A stretch of DNA of 64,000 nt from Galeopsis tetrahit (taxonomy: Eukaryota > Streptophyta > Magnoliopsida > Lamiales > Lamiaceae). A program made the position numbers and the translations under genes. The stretch lies in contig OY776128.1 of NCBI GenBank assembly GCA_963675135.1, forward strand, positions 70,128,670 through 70,192,669, in the 5' to 3' direction. Positions within the stretch are counted from its first letter, which is position 1. Every line of letters begins with the position of its first letter. The notes beneath the pieces were generated by a model. It was not told the DNA's origin. It saw only the letters and a list, made by a program, of their open reading frames with translations, and searched no databases. Positions 45,732-56,000 of this stretch are shown piece by piece.

Positions 45732-47402
45732 GAGTTGGTCTCCTGCGCACAGTGTGCACCGTGCACACTAATGCACAAGTGATCTTTATTACTTAGCAAA
45801 AACGAAATTTGCGTTCAAAGTAAACCATGCTATAGTGGTTATAGCCGCATTACCCAAGTTTTAGGTCACAGGTTCAAAACCTTGTGACTTCAGTTTTTTA
45901 ATTAAAATAATTCACTTTTCACTTTTTATTTTTAATTTTTAATTAAAATAATTCACTTTTCAATATTAAATATACTTTAATTTTTTATATTTTTTAATCT
46001 TTTCAGTATTAAATACACTTTAATCTTTTTTAATGAAAATAATTAACTTTTCAATAAAAAAATATCACCACTTAATTTTTTTTAATTAAAATAATTAACT
46101 TTTCAGTAAAAAAAAAAAAAAAAAACCATTTTACAATAATTTTTAAAATTTTTAAAATTAAAATAATTCACTTTTCAGTATTAAATATTATCATTTTTCA
46201 CTAATAATAATTATCACTTTTCAATTAAAAAATAACATACTTTCCTAATAATAATTACCACTTTTCAATAACAAAAATAACACTTTTCTCTAATACGAGT
46301 AATAGTTATCAATTTTCAGTAAACAAATTACCACTTTTCAGTGTTGTAGATTACCACTTTTCAGTAATGAATATTACTCCTATCACTTTTTACAGTTTTT
46401 AAATACATATTTTATTAAAAACAAATATCACTTTACAGTAATTAAAAAGATCACTTTATAGTAATTAAAATTCCCACTTTTCACTAATAATAGTTACCAC
46501 TTTTCAATAACAAGAATAACATTTTTTCCTAATAATAGTTACCACTTTTCAATAACAAGAGTTATATTTTTCACTAATAATAGTTACCATTTTTCAGTAA
46601 TAAAATTACCATTTTTCAATAATAATAGTTATCACTTTTCAGTATTAAAGTGTAATTTTTGTTACTGAAAAGTGGTGACTATTATTATTGAAAAGTGGTA
46701 ATTTCTAATACTGAAAAGTGGTGATTATTATTATTGAAAAGTGGTAATTTCTAATACTGAAAAGTGATGACTATTATTATTAAAAAGTGGTATTTTCTAA
46801 TACTGAAAAGTGGTGACAATTATTATTGAAAAGTGGTAGTTTCTAATACTGAAAAGTGATGACTATTATTATTGAAAAGTGGTATTTTCTAATACTGAAA
46901 AGTGGTGATTATTATTATTGAAAAGTTGTAATTTCTAATACTAAAAAAGTGGTCCCTATTATTATTGAAAAGTGTAATGAATAATGAATTAAAAAATGAA
47001 AATTTATTACTGAATTTTTTAATTAAAAAACGAATTTAAAATTCAGTAAAAAAAACTGAAAAATTAAGAAATAGTGAGTGTAACTGAAATTAAAAACGTT
47101 CAGTAAAAAACTGAAAAATTATTTTAATTAAAAAATTAAGAAATAGTGAGTGTAACTGAAATTAAAAACTGAAAAATTATTTTAATTAAAAAATATTACT
47201 GATTTTTTGTTAATTAAAAAACGAATTGGTAATCACAGGGTTCGAACCTTATGACCTCTTATCTATCTAAATCGCCAAAAACGCTGCACCAATAATTAAT
47301 TTGTTGATAACTCACATTTTCTTAACCTATAACAATTGACCTGTGCAAAATAGAGTGCACCAAACCTTATTTGGTGTGTAGGGTGCATATAAGACTTTCC
47401 CC
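45732..47402. mobile_element. MULE-type foldback element with minisatellite arms (1671 bp)
   Basis: A perfect 9-bp duplication AATAAAGTA flanks it (45723-45731 and 47403-47411), as expected for Mutator-like elements. The left half contains many CACTTTTCARTAATAA words; the right half contains their complements (TTATTRYTGAAAAGTGGT), so the element folds on itself with a turn near 46650. Near each end lies a tRNA-like phrase: GGTCACAGGTTCAAAACCTTGTGAC-type sequence around 45868-45892, and its inverted relative with GGTTCGAACC at 47238-47249. No transposase is encoded. The arms are built of short tandem units rather than of unique sequence. Confidence 0.75.
46663..46975. repeat. 46-bp minisatellite array in the right arm of the foldback
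   Basis: About 6.5 copies of a 46-bp unit built from ACTGAAAAGTGGTGACTATT plus ATTATTGAAAAGTGGTAATT and TCTAAT. Copies differ by a few bases. The left arm holds the complementary words in a less regular order (46300-46650). Confidence 0.85.
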
Positions 47403-47411
47403 AATAAAGTA

Positions 47412-48249
47412 TAGGTGCTCCTCCTTTACATATTTTAGTATGAATTTATAAAATAATTAAGATGTAATTCCATATCTTTTAATAACCATGAAAACGAGAG
47501 AATGTGTCATGTCATGTTGGCTACCTTCGTCATCATTTTTTTTTTTTTTGGTACTTTGGTGCTCTGACTATGGCCATGGGATTGGGAAAGCTTCTGTTGT
47601 TGAAGTTTGTGGAAGTCTAGAAATGTGTTTCATTACATGATTGTTCCAACACGATTAACTCAAATAGGACTCTGGTCATGGTCAGATCAATGACTTGTAA
47701 TGGTAATACACACTTGTAAATTGATTCTCTGAAATTTGACAATAATTTGAAAGATTGATTAGGCAGTATCCAATCCAAAAATTTGTAGTAAATCAAACTC
47801 AAAATAAAATAAAGTGTAATTTTGAACACAGAGACGTTAAAATAGGATAAGAATTTTGACTTTTTTTTTTTGAAAGCGATAAGAATATTGACTAATATCA
47901 TTTTTTTACACAATATTTAGCACTATCGAATTTTAAGTACTAAAAAGTCATCTCTTCACAAACAATTTGGATTTTGATTAATGCAATTGAATTCAATTAA
48001 CACATGAATTAATTCATTATTATACAGTATATTTTTTAATTTTTTACGGTGTATTTAAAATTCCTCTAGTAATAATTATGTTAAATTTAAATAAGATTTG
48101 GTAGTTTTTTAATCCCATAACCATTAGTTATCCATTCTGCCCAAAGCTAACATTTTATCCGGTAATCTGTCCAGCAACACTAAAAGGTTGTCCATTCTCT
48201 GAATTTTAAGCACAAAAACTTGTACGTATACATGCAATATTCACCAATT
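47412..48249. other. AT-rich intergenic region
   Basis: No gene or repeat recognised apart from T runs (47530-47541 and 47861-47870). Confidence 0.55.
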
Positions 48250-48261
48250 AAGTTAATTGGG

Positions 48262-48288
48262 CTTCCGTAAAAAAAAAAAAAAAAAAAA
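48262..48288 (+). mobile_element. Minimal poly(A) retroposon insertion
   Basis: The 12-bp sequence AAGTTAATTGGG occurs at 48250-48261 and again at 48289-48300. Between the copies is only CTTCCGT followed by about 20 A. This is the footprint of a LINE-type insertion truncated to seven bases of body plus its tail. Confidence 0.75.
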
Positions 48289-48300
48289 AAGTTAATTGGG

Positions 48301-48693
48301 TTGAAAATATTGACTTATTAAGTCAATGGGCTGAAAATATATATTATTGGGCCACCATTAATTCATTTGTCAACGGGCCGCTTGTGTTCTAATTTTCACC
48401 AAAAATTTTAACCTGTTTATTTTACCCGTTTCTGTGATTTTTTTATCTTTTATTTTATTGACGAACGCGGGATACTAAATGTAGTAATTCAAATTGTAAT
48501 ATATAGTAACACACATTATTTTATGTATTAATATCACAAACTATTTTATATAATAATACAAATTCTTTTATTTAGTAACCCATTTTTTTTCTAGTGTTTT
48601 TGTTAATGTAGTAACTCACATTATAATACGTAGTAACATATATTATCGCATGTAGTATACACAATAACCATGCTGTAATGCAAATCATTTGAT
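48301..48693. other. AT-rich intergenic region
   Basis: No gene recognised. The words GTAGTAA and AACATATATTA recur, as they also do near 50395-50450 and 50840-50900. Confidence 0.5.
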
Positions 48694-48710
48694 AAAGTTA
48701 CATATACAGT

Positions 48711-49438
48711 GGTGCTGGAGACGTCCTTTGTTGGAGAGGGAGGCTGATATGTTTAATGATCTGCTAAGTGTGATAAACAGGTGCAGGCCTATACAAGGTA
48801 TGGAGGACTAGTGGATTTGGGCACATGGTTCCAAGGAGAGATATACGACAAGGGAGGCATACGATAGGCTGTTCCGGATGCAGCAAGGGGTGGCGGAAGA
48901 GGAGGGAGGAGACTACAAGATGGTGTGGAGGAGTGCAGCGCCGCTGAAAGTACGAATCCACGCCTGGAGAGTTCTAAGAAATAGAATCCCGACATCGTCG
49001 AATCTACAGAGACGAGGCATGCTACCAGATGGGGCAAACACATCATGCTGTTTTTGTAATCAAGAAACAGAAACGGTATGTCATATCATGGTTGAATGCC
49101 CCGAGATATATCGTAGGTGGATGATGATCATTAAATGGATGGGCGCGGAGTCACAGCTGCACTCGGATCCGGCGACGAACCTGCTTCAGTTCACGGGCAT
49201 GGTGAAAGGAAAAAATGGAAGGAGAGTAGCGACTTGTATATGGGAGTGCACTATTTGGATGATATGGAAGTTGAGAAATCTGCTGATTTTCCAGAACCAG
49301 CAAGGAGGAATGGAGAGATTGTTGGAGGAAGTGAAGATGTATGCATGGAACTGGTGCAAGTCAAAGAATTTAATAAGAAGAACCACATCATTTGCGGACT
49401 GGAGTTCTAATCCATGGTATGCAGTAGAGAGCATTTGA
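48711..49438 (+). pseudogene. LINE reverse transcriptase C-terminal zinc-binding domain (zf-RVT)
   Basis: The frame shows RRPLLEREADMFNDLLSVIN, then WIWAHGSKERYTTREAYDRL. The zf-RVT core follows: APLKVRIHAWRVLRNRIPTS, CCFCNQETETVCHIMVECP and CIWECTIWMIWKLRNLLIF. The end is SFADWSSNPWYAVESI and a TGA stop. A TAG at 48811-48813 interrupts the frame before WIWAHG. The open part from 48878 is 186 codons. RT and endonuclease domains are missing, so this is a dead fragment. Confidence 0.88.
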
Positions 49439-49557
49439 ATTGAGTGGGAAACTTTAAGTCCTATTTTTGGGCTCCTGTATTGAAAGCTTTGTAGGGTACT
49501 TCTCATGCCCAATAAACATCACAATCAATATACATTTTCCTTTTACTGATCAAAAAA
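48711..49557 (+). mobile_element. 5'-truncated LINE (L1-type), 847 bp
   Basis: It is flanked by the 17-bp duplication AAAGTTACATATACAGT (48694-48710 and 49558-49574), ends in an A tract, and lacks its 5' part. It carries the C-terminal part of a plant LINE reverse transcriptase and a 3' UTR ending CTTTTACTGATCAAAA. The target duplication and tail are the hallmarks of target-primed reverse transcription. Confidence 0.92.
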
Positions 49558-49574
49558 AAAGTTACATATACAGT

Positions 49575-50394
49575 AAAACCTCTATAAATTAATAACCTTG
49601 GGACCATAAAATTTTATTAATTTAGAGAGATATTAAATTATCGATAAATTAATATTTTATTAATTAAAAGAGAGACTTTTTAAATTCAGCAAATTTAGTA
49701 CATATGTATTGAAAATAAATGAATTCATATATGTTTCATTGATTATATTCATGCATCAATCAATTCTTTGTAACTAATTAAATATATTCATGTATAATAT
49801 CAATCCATTGTATACAATTAACTATTATATTCATAGATGCATGTATCAATTCATTGGAATTACTTAAATATACATGTTTACCACTACAAGAAAACTGACT
49901 TTTAGTGATAGCATCCTCTTATTATTGCTTCTCTAGTTAAAAGTCTTTAGTGATAGGAATTCGAGACTTAATGACAGGACCTCTCACTAAAAGTCAATTA
50001 CCGTCACTAAAGACTTTTAGCTAGAGAAGTTATAATGACATGGTTTATGTCACTAAAAGTTAATTTTCTTGTAGTGTACATTAATTCGTTGAACTTAAAC
50101 AACTATTATAGCCAATTAAATATATTCATGCATGATGAATGCAACATATACTATATAAATCTCAATATGAATTATAATATTTATGAATTTATAATATTTA
50201 TAATTGTAATATTTATGAATTATTAATTTAGAGTTTTAATGGGACCTAATATTTCTAAAGAGATTTTTCTAAAAATTATTATCTTATTATCTTATCGAAT
50301 TTGATGATTTTTTATATAGGCCCAAGTCGGGACCGGAGGATTTTATTATTTTAGAGAGATTATTAATTTATAGAGTATTAATTTATAGAGGTTT
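49575..50394. mobile_element. DNA transposon with AACCTCTATAAATTAATA ends
   Basis: The left end AAAACCTCTATAAATTAATA and right end TATTAATTTATAGAGGTTT are inverted. TAA (or TA) flanks both, depending on how the border is drawn. Both sides also carry GGGACC-containing blocks and TTTAGAGAGAT. About 0.8 kb with no transposase. A CACTA MITE is nested inside at 49882-50076. The LINE lies immediately next to its left end. Superfamily not assigned. Confidence 0.7.
49882..50076. mobile_element. CACTA (En/Spm) MITE, 195 bp
   Basis: The ends CACTACAAGAAAAC and TTTTCTTGTAGTG are the classic CACTA termini, flanked by the 3-bp duplication TAC (49879-49881 and 50077-50079). The interior is largely self-complementary (ACTTTTAGTGATAG; AGTCTTTAGTGATAGG; CACTAAAGACTTTTAG). 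Confidence 0.93.
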
Positions 50395-50456
50395 AAATGT
50401 AGTAACAAACGTATATTCAATGTAGTAATTCAAATTGTAGTATGTAGTAACATATA

Positions 50457-50781
50457 CTCTCTCCGTTTTTTAATAAGTGTCACTTTGGCTTTTTAACTAA
50501 TTTTAAAATAAGTGTCATTCTAGGATTTTTTCTTTAATTTAGACTATTTTATCCTTATTCATTTACCATAAATATTTTTCATTAATAAATTCCACAAAAA
50601 TTGTTTATACCAAAATTAATTTGATTTATGAATACTAGCTACGTTCTTAACTACATTCTTTATCAAACAAAATTTCTATATTAAAATTAGTTATAATTAA
50701 TGAAGAGTAATATCGACCACAATTTATAATCTTAATTTGTTGAAAAAAGCTAAAATGACACTTATTAAAAGATGGAGGGAG
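50457..50781. mobile_element. Stowaway (mariner) MITE, 325 bp
   Basis: The ends CTCTCTCCGTTTTTTAATAA and TTATTAAAAGATGGAGGGAG are inverted and flanked by TA (50455-50456 and 50782-50783). Inside each end is AAGTGTCA or its complement. Confidence 0.88.
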
Positions 50782-50783
50782 TA

Positions 50784-51179
50784 ATTTTTTATATAATAAT
50801 ACCGATTCTTTTATGTAGTATTTTTTTCTAGAAATTTTATTAATTAAGTAACTCACATTATAACATATAGTAACATATATTATTACATGTAGTAATATAA
50901 AATAACATTGATCCATAATAATTATTAAAGAATATTTAAAGAAATAGAAAATATTTAAAAATTAAGACCGTCGTAAATTGCAGCGTTCGGCTGCGGGCTG
51001 GGGTGACCGAAAACTGCTCGGAGAAGACGACTAAGAACAATTTCTGCTAGTGAGTGTATTTATAAAAAATATGGGTGTGAATTGAATTGTCAGTGTGGGT
51101 GTATTTATAAAAAATGTGAGTTGAACTATCAATAAATGTATTTATAAAGAATGTGAGTATGAATGGCATATATGCAATA
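50784..51179. other. AT-rich spacer
   Basis: No gene recognised. Near 51055-51145 a phrase with TATTTATAAANAATGTGAGT recurs three times. Confidence 0.5.
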
Positions 51180-51358
51180 TTTCCCAAAGGGCGCGGCTAA
51201 AGGCACCCGGCTTTCCTATGAGTACACCCATGCGATGAGTACACACACAAAACGGATAAGGACATCCACATGAAAATTTCAAAAATATCCTTCTTCCATT
51301 AAAACCATAATTCTTTCTTTCTCTTCTCACATTCAGCCCAGGACACCCACCTCCATTT

Positions 51359-51634
51359 TTGCCATCTTCGTCGCGGCGCAGCCTACCCCTCCACATCGTC
51401 GCGGCGGCCCACGCCGCAGCCCCTCCCTCTCCCCTTCGCGGCCGCAGCCCCTCCCCTTTCCCTTCGCGGTCGTTCGCGGCCGCACCTTCTCCCTCCCCAC
51501 TCACGCCGCGACGCCCGTCTGACATGTCGTCCACGGCGACGCCGCTCGCCACGCCGCCCGTTCGCATCGACGCCGTCCCCCACCATCAACGCCGCCAGTT
51601 CGTCGCCTCCTTCCTCGTCTGCCGTTCCAAGTAA
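51359..51634 (+). pseudogene. Captured exon-like ORF in the Pack-MULE, unrecognised
   Basis: 91 codons, rich in Ser, Pro, Ala and Arg at first (like an organelle transit peptide), then IDAVPHHQRRQFVASFLVC. The end, TTCCAAGTAAGT, could be a splice donor, so this may be a first exon taken from a host gene. Base composition (very C/G-rich) is unlike the surroundings. I do not recognise the donor gene. Expression is unknown. Confidence 0.4.
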
Positions 51635-51699
51635 GTTTAGATTTCTGACAATTAGGAAATTTAGGTTTGTGAAAAAAAATTAGTGTTTTTGGATGTTTT

Positions 51700-51812
51700 G
51701 GGATTATTTTCGAACAATCTATGTTTGTTTTGAAAACAAATTCGAACAATCTATGTTTGTTTTGGAAACAAATTCGAACAATCTGTTTTTGTTTTGGAAA
51801 AAATTTCGAACA
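51700..51812. repeat. 31-bp tandem repeat in the Pack-MULE interior
   Basis: Three diverged copies of a unit containing TTCGAACAATCTATGTTTGT followed by TTTGGAAACAAA. Confidence 0.75.
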
Positions 51813-52200
51813 TCTTGTTCGATATTATTTTTCGAACACATGTAATTTGTTTTGAATATTTTTTCGAACATAATAAGTTTGTTGGGTAAAAATTTTCGTA
51901 CATCTAAACTTTGTTCGATTAATATTTTCGAACATTTTAAGATTTTTTTTTTATATTATTTTTGTTGATTTGTTGTGTTTCTTGAGTTTTTTTTGTTGTT
52001 GAAGAATGTTGTTTGTTTTGGTGGTGGAGGGGATGGTTCTGCCGTGAAATCGAAACGGTAGTTGTACTCATCCGTCCTTTTTTAAAAAATGTGCAGAAGG
52101 AGTAATAAACGACATTTCATGTACCCTTTGTGACAAAAAAATTTTCCAGTGGGTGTACTCATAGGAAAGCCGGGTGCCTTTAGCCGCCCCCTTTCACAAA

Positions 52201-53067
52201 AGACTAGCCTAAAAGGTAGGCTTGTTTTGGGATTTCAAATTCAGATTTAATATTTTGAAATCTAACCTATGTTTTATTTTGAGATTAAGAATTAAGTTTT
52301 TAAAATTATATCCAATAAATTTATATAAATCTTATAAAGGTCAACCCTATAAATACTTACAAATATAAATATTTATAAACCAATGTATAAACACCTACAA
52401 ATCATAAACATTAAAATAAATTTATACCCTACTTAAATTCCAAAACATACAAGTCATTAAAATTTTGAAATCCACCAAATTTTGAAATTTGTCAGCTGCT
52501 AGATACCCACCACAACATATGCCCATTACTAACGCAGCAAACGGGCCCATAATTGGGGGATGTTTCTTATCGGTTATCATCATTGTTATTGGAAATTGAC
52601 TCTCTTACTTGTCCAACGAGAGCAGAAACAATGAGAATTATCATGTACCTTGTTTTTTAATGCAGAAACGGAAAAGGCAAGAAGAATCATCTGCAAAAAC
52701 CTGGAATATGCACTCGAAGGGCAAACTCTTCGACCAAATATTTACTACAGAATCAAATATCTAATTTCACTGTCAACAAGAAAGACCAGAGAGCTAATAG
52801 ACAAGAGAGAATACGATCAAACACAGGTTTTGACTAGTGAGGTTATCTGGGTTGGGCTGTAAGGCGTTGTGCTTTACTAAAACAACGCCTTGAAGACGGC
52901 AAGTAGCATCATGTACTTTGCCTCCTCAATAATCCTCAAAGTCGAGCAACCAATTGAAACCCCAAATAATACAACACAGGCCGCAAATAATGATAATGAG
53001 GGAATGCTCAATACACGTGGATAACTCGTACAGGTGAAAAAAAGAGAAAGAAACAACTAATGTGTAT
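52201..53067. other. Spacer 3' of the kinase gene, with a degenerate Harbinger-like piece
   Basis: 52216-52490 contains GGCTTGTTTTGGGATTTCAA and TTTTGAAATCCACCAAATTT, words shared with the clean element at 61225-61514, but without clear ends. The stretch 52620-53067 probably includes the 3' UTR of the kinase gene (minus strand). The short plus-strand frame at 52650-52862 is not convincing. Confidence 0.5.
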
Positions 53068-56000
53068 TTACTCACCCAAGTTAATGGAACCATCTTTCAT
53101 CAACTTTATGCTCAAACTATTGAATCTCCCTCTAGAGTAATGTCGAGATGCCTTTCTCCAATCCGTCCCAGTTTTCATCATGGCCACAAATTCATCGTAG
53201 CTAATAGTCCTGCATTTAAGATGAAATATGGTCAGCACTGAACCACATTATAAATCAGATCCACACCAAGTGATGTATTTTAACCAGTGTGTTCGTCGAT
53301 TCAGTTCAACTGGTTACGGGGAATCAGTTAACAGACTGGTCCGGTTTGCCCCAAAGGAACAGGAAAACTGGCTAAAAAGAAAAAGGTTTTACCCATCAAA
53401 ATTTTATTCATTTTTACTTGTGCTGTTCTTTTAGAAAGTTCAGCATTTATATTTGGAAATACATCGTATATGTTTATCTTTGTTTAAATTTTAAAAATAG
53501 GGATAATATAATTTGACAAAAACTTGTGTGAGACCATTATCACTTTTCAACATAAAGTGTATCACTTTTCAAACTTTTGCCTTAAAATGGTACGCTTCAC
53601 ATATATTTTTTAAAAAGTGATACCATTATGATACGTGATAACATTTAATTATAAAGTGATATCGGTCTCACACAAGACTTGCTCATATAATTTTTGGTCT
53701 CTAAACTTACCCCCTTTTTCATTTATGGTCCCCTTGTTTCACTCACTATCAAGTTTGATCCTTGAAGTACACTTTTACTTCCATATTTGGTCCAACGTTA
53801 GTTGACTGATGGAGTCAACTATTTGGTAGTAAAAGTGTACTTCAAGGACAAAGTTTGATAGTGAGTAAAAGAAGGGGACCAAAATTGGAAAAAGGTAAAC
53901 TTTAGGAATCAAAAATGATATTATCCCTGGTTATCAAATTTGTTTGATATTATCATTATTTTTTAAAACCAGTCAAACCAGTAACCGGTAGGAAAACCAA
54001 TTTGATAACCTGTTCCAACTATAATAAAAAAAAAAAAAAAAACTGGTATTCATTCACCTTGTCCGTGTCAACCTCCAGAAAAATATCATTTGCCACATCT
54101 GTACAATCCTCTCCATCTTCCATCAAGGTGTCTCGAAGCTCATCAGGCTCGATGAAACCATTTCCATCTTTGTCAAAATAAGAGAAAGCCTTGTGGAGAT
54201 GTTCATCATTGGCCATCTTTTGCAGATGGAGTGAGATGGCAAGGAATTCACCATAGTCCAACGTTCCTTTACCATTTGTATCCACCTGTTTCCAGTAAAG
54301 ATATTTATTTTTGTTTATCCAACATTAACCAAAACATAACAATACATAGAAATTTCTGTTTTGTTTTTATAATTACTCTTTATAAAAGTAACAGCTTTGA
54401 TACACCCACAGAAATAGTAAGAAAAAATCAAAGGTTTCCTATATTGGCTTATAAGTAGTAGACTTACAGCTTCAATGAGCATCTGTACTTCAGACTCAGA
54501 CAATTGTGAATTTAACTTGGGCAATCCAGCCTTCAGTTCTTCAGTTGATACAATGCCATCACTATCTGTATCTATCTTAGTAAAGATCTCTCTTATACCT
54601 TCAACTTCTTCGTCAGACAAGAAATCAGCAATAACCTAAGCAAAGAAGCACGGTTAAAACAACTCAGCAAAAACTATAACTATAAAAATTGTTGATAAAG
54701 TATAGGCATCAACAGACCCGAAGGGCCTTCCTCTTAAATCTATTCATCATTGAGAACTGTTTCAGTCTTGATCTGACAACATCCCCAAGGGGAACATTTG
54801 GAGCCTTCTTTGCATTTAGAAGCCAAGTGTGTTCTGCATGTGCCAAAATAATGGAGTTTAGGGAGAAACATTACATATTTTATGCATAAACTATTATTCC
54901 ACAAATACAGAAAATCTATAAAATATTAATGTTTCATCTTAAGCATATTACCCTGAAAACTTAAAACAATATATTGTCACAAAAAAGGGCATATAATTTT
55001 TCAAACACAAAGCGATAGTATCTCATTTCTGTAAGCATGTCAATGTATTATACGTATACTAAAGTTACTAACAGGATATGATGACAAAAAAAATAAAAAT
55101 CAGGAAATTGCCTATTTTCAAACTAAGCATGAGTAAGTTTAGATTCGGTCTATGGCTCATTTACGACATCATGCCTTTGGGTCTTGTGGAAGTGAAGAAA
55201 CTTGGTTGTTTTCGAAGGCGTTAGTTGCAACACTGGAAAAAATGGTAGAATACATTAAAAATAGACTATGGAGTTGGTTCTCTAGGAAAAATGTAATGTT
55301 TTGTAATTTCTCTTTTAGAGATTGGATCGTAGATCCTACAAAAGTTATTGAAGGCTAGTTGATTTACTTTGAGCACTAGTTTTCGGGTATTCATTGTACC
55401 CGAAAGATTGAATAAAGTTTTGTTTTTTACCAACTAAAAAAAAGAAGTTTAGAGATGGCCAAAGAAAAAACCAGAGAAGATAAGGTATACCAAGAACTTG
55501 CTTTGCAGTCAGACGAAGCTTAGGATCTGGCTCAAGCATCAGTTTTACAAGACTCTTGGCACCCTCTGATATGCTTGGCCATGGTTCACGCTCAAAGTCT
55601 ATTTTCCCTCGTATGATGGCCTGGGCAACACCTTGTTCAGATTCTGTGTAAAAGAAGTTACTTAAGATATTCATATGAAAATCGATATCATCACGAAATA
55701 TATGATCTCCTCTAAAACATTGTATGATGAAAAACATACTCCCTCCGTCCCGTGATTACTTGCACACTTTCCTTATTGGGACGTCCCAAAATTACTTGCA
55801 CACTCTTAATATGGAAATACCCCACAAAATTAATAACCTCACAACATTATTTTATTTTCAAATTTGCCACTCCTTTTTTCCATACATTTCACTTTACACA
55901 TCATCAAATCCACTTTACACATCATCAAATTAGCTAAAATACCCCTCCTTTATCTTACATCATAAACCACTAAATTCACTTTTCTTAAACAACGTGACGG

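Larger units (their letters stand above)
51189..52191. mobile_element. Pack-MULE-like element with GC-rich insert (1003 bp)
   Basis: The left end runs GGGCGCGGCTAAAGGCACCC then GGCTTTCCTATGAGTACACC; the right end is its complement, about 40 bp of near-perfect inverted repeat. The 9-bp flanks TTTCCCAAA (51180-51188) and TTTCACAAA (52192-52200) match at 8 of 9 positions, the MULE signature. The interior holds a G+C-rich open stretch that looks like a captured first exon, followed by intron-like T-rich DNA. No transposase. Confidence 0.82.

Noticed and set aside
45825..45900. tRNA-like stretch with A-box- and B-box-like words
   Set aside because: No cloverleaf with paired acceptor stem and anticodon arm could be drawn; treated as part of the foldback element.
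46000..47000. Regularly spaced short repeats that might suggest a CRISPR array
   Set aside because: No constant repeat with unique spacers; it is a minisatellite within a foldback transposon in a plant nuclear genome.
47617..47913. 98-codon minus-strand frame with hydrophobic stretches
   Set aside because: Low-complexity AT-rich DNA that gives Phe/Leu/Ile-rich peptides by chance; no homology recognised.
52650..52862. 70-codon plus-strand frame starting MFFNAETEKARRIICKNLEY
   Set aside because: Starts next to an acceptor-like site but has no partner exon or recognisable family; likely within the 3' UTR region of the kinase gene on the other strand.
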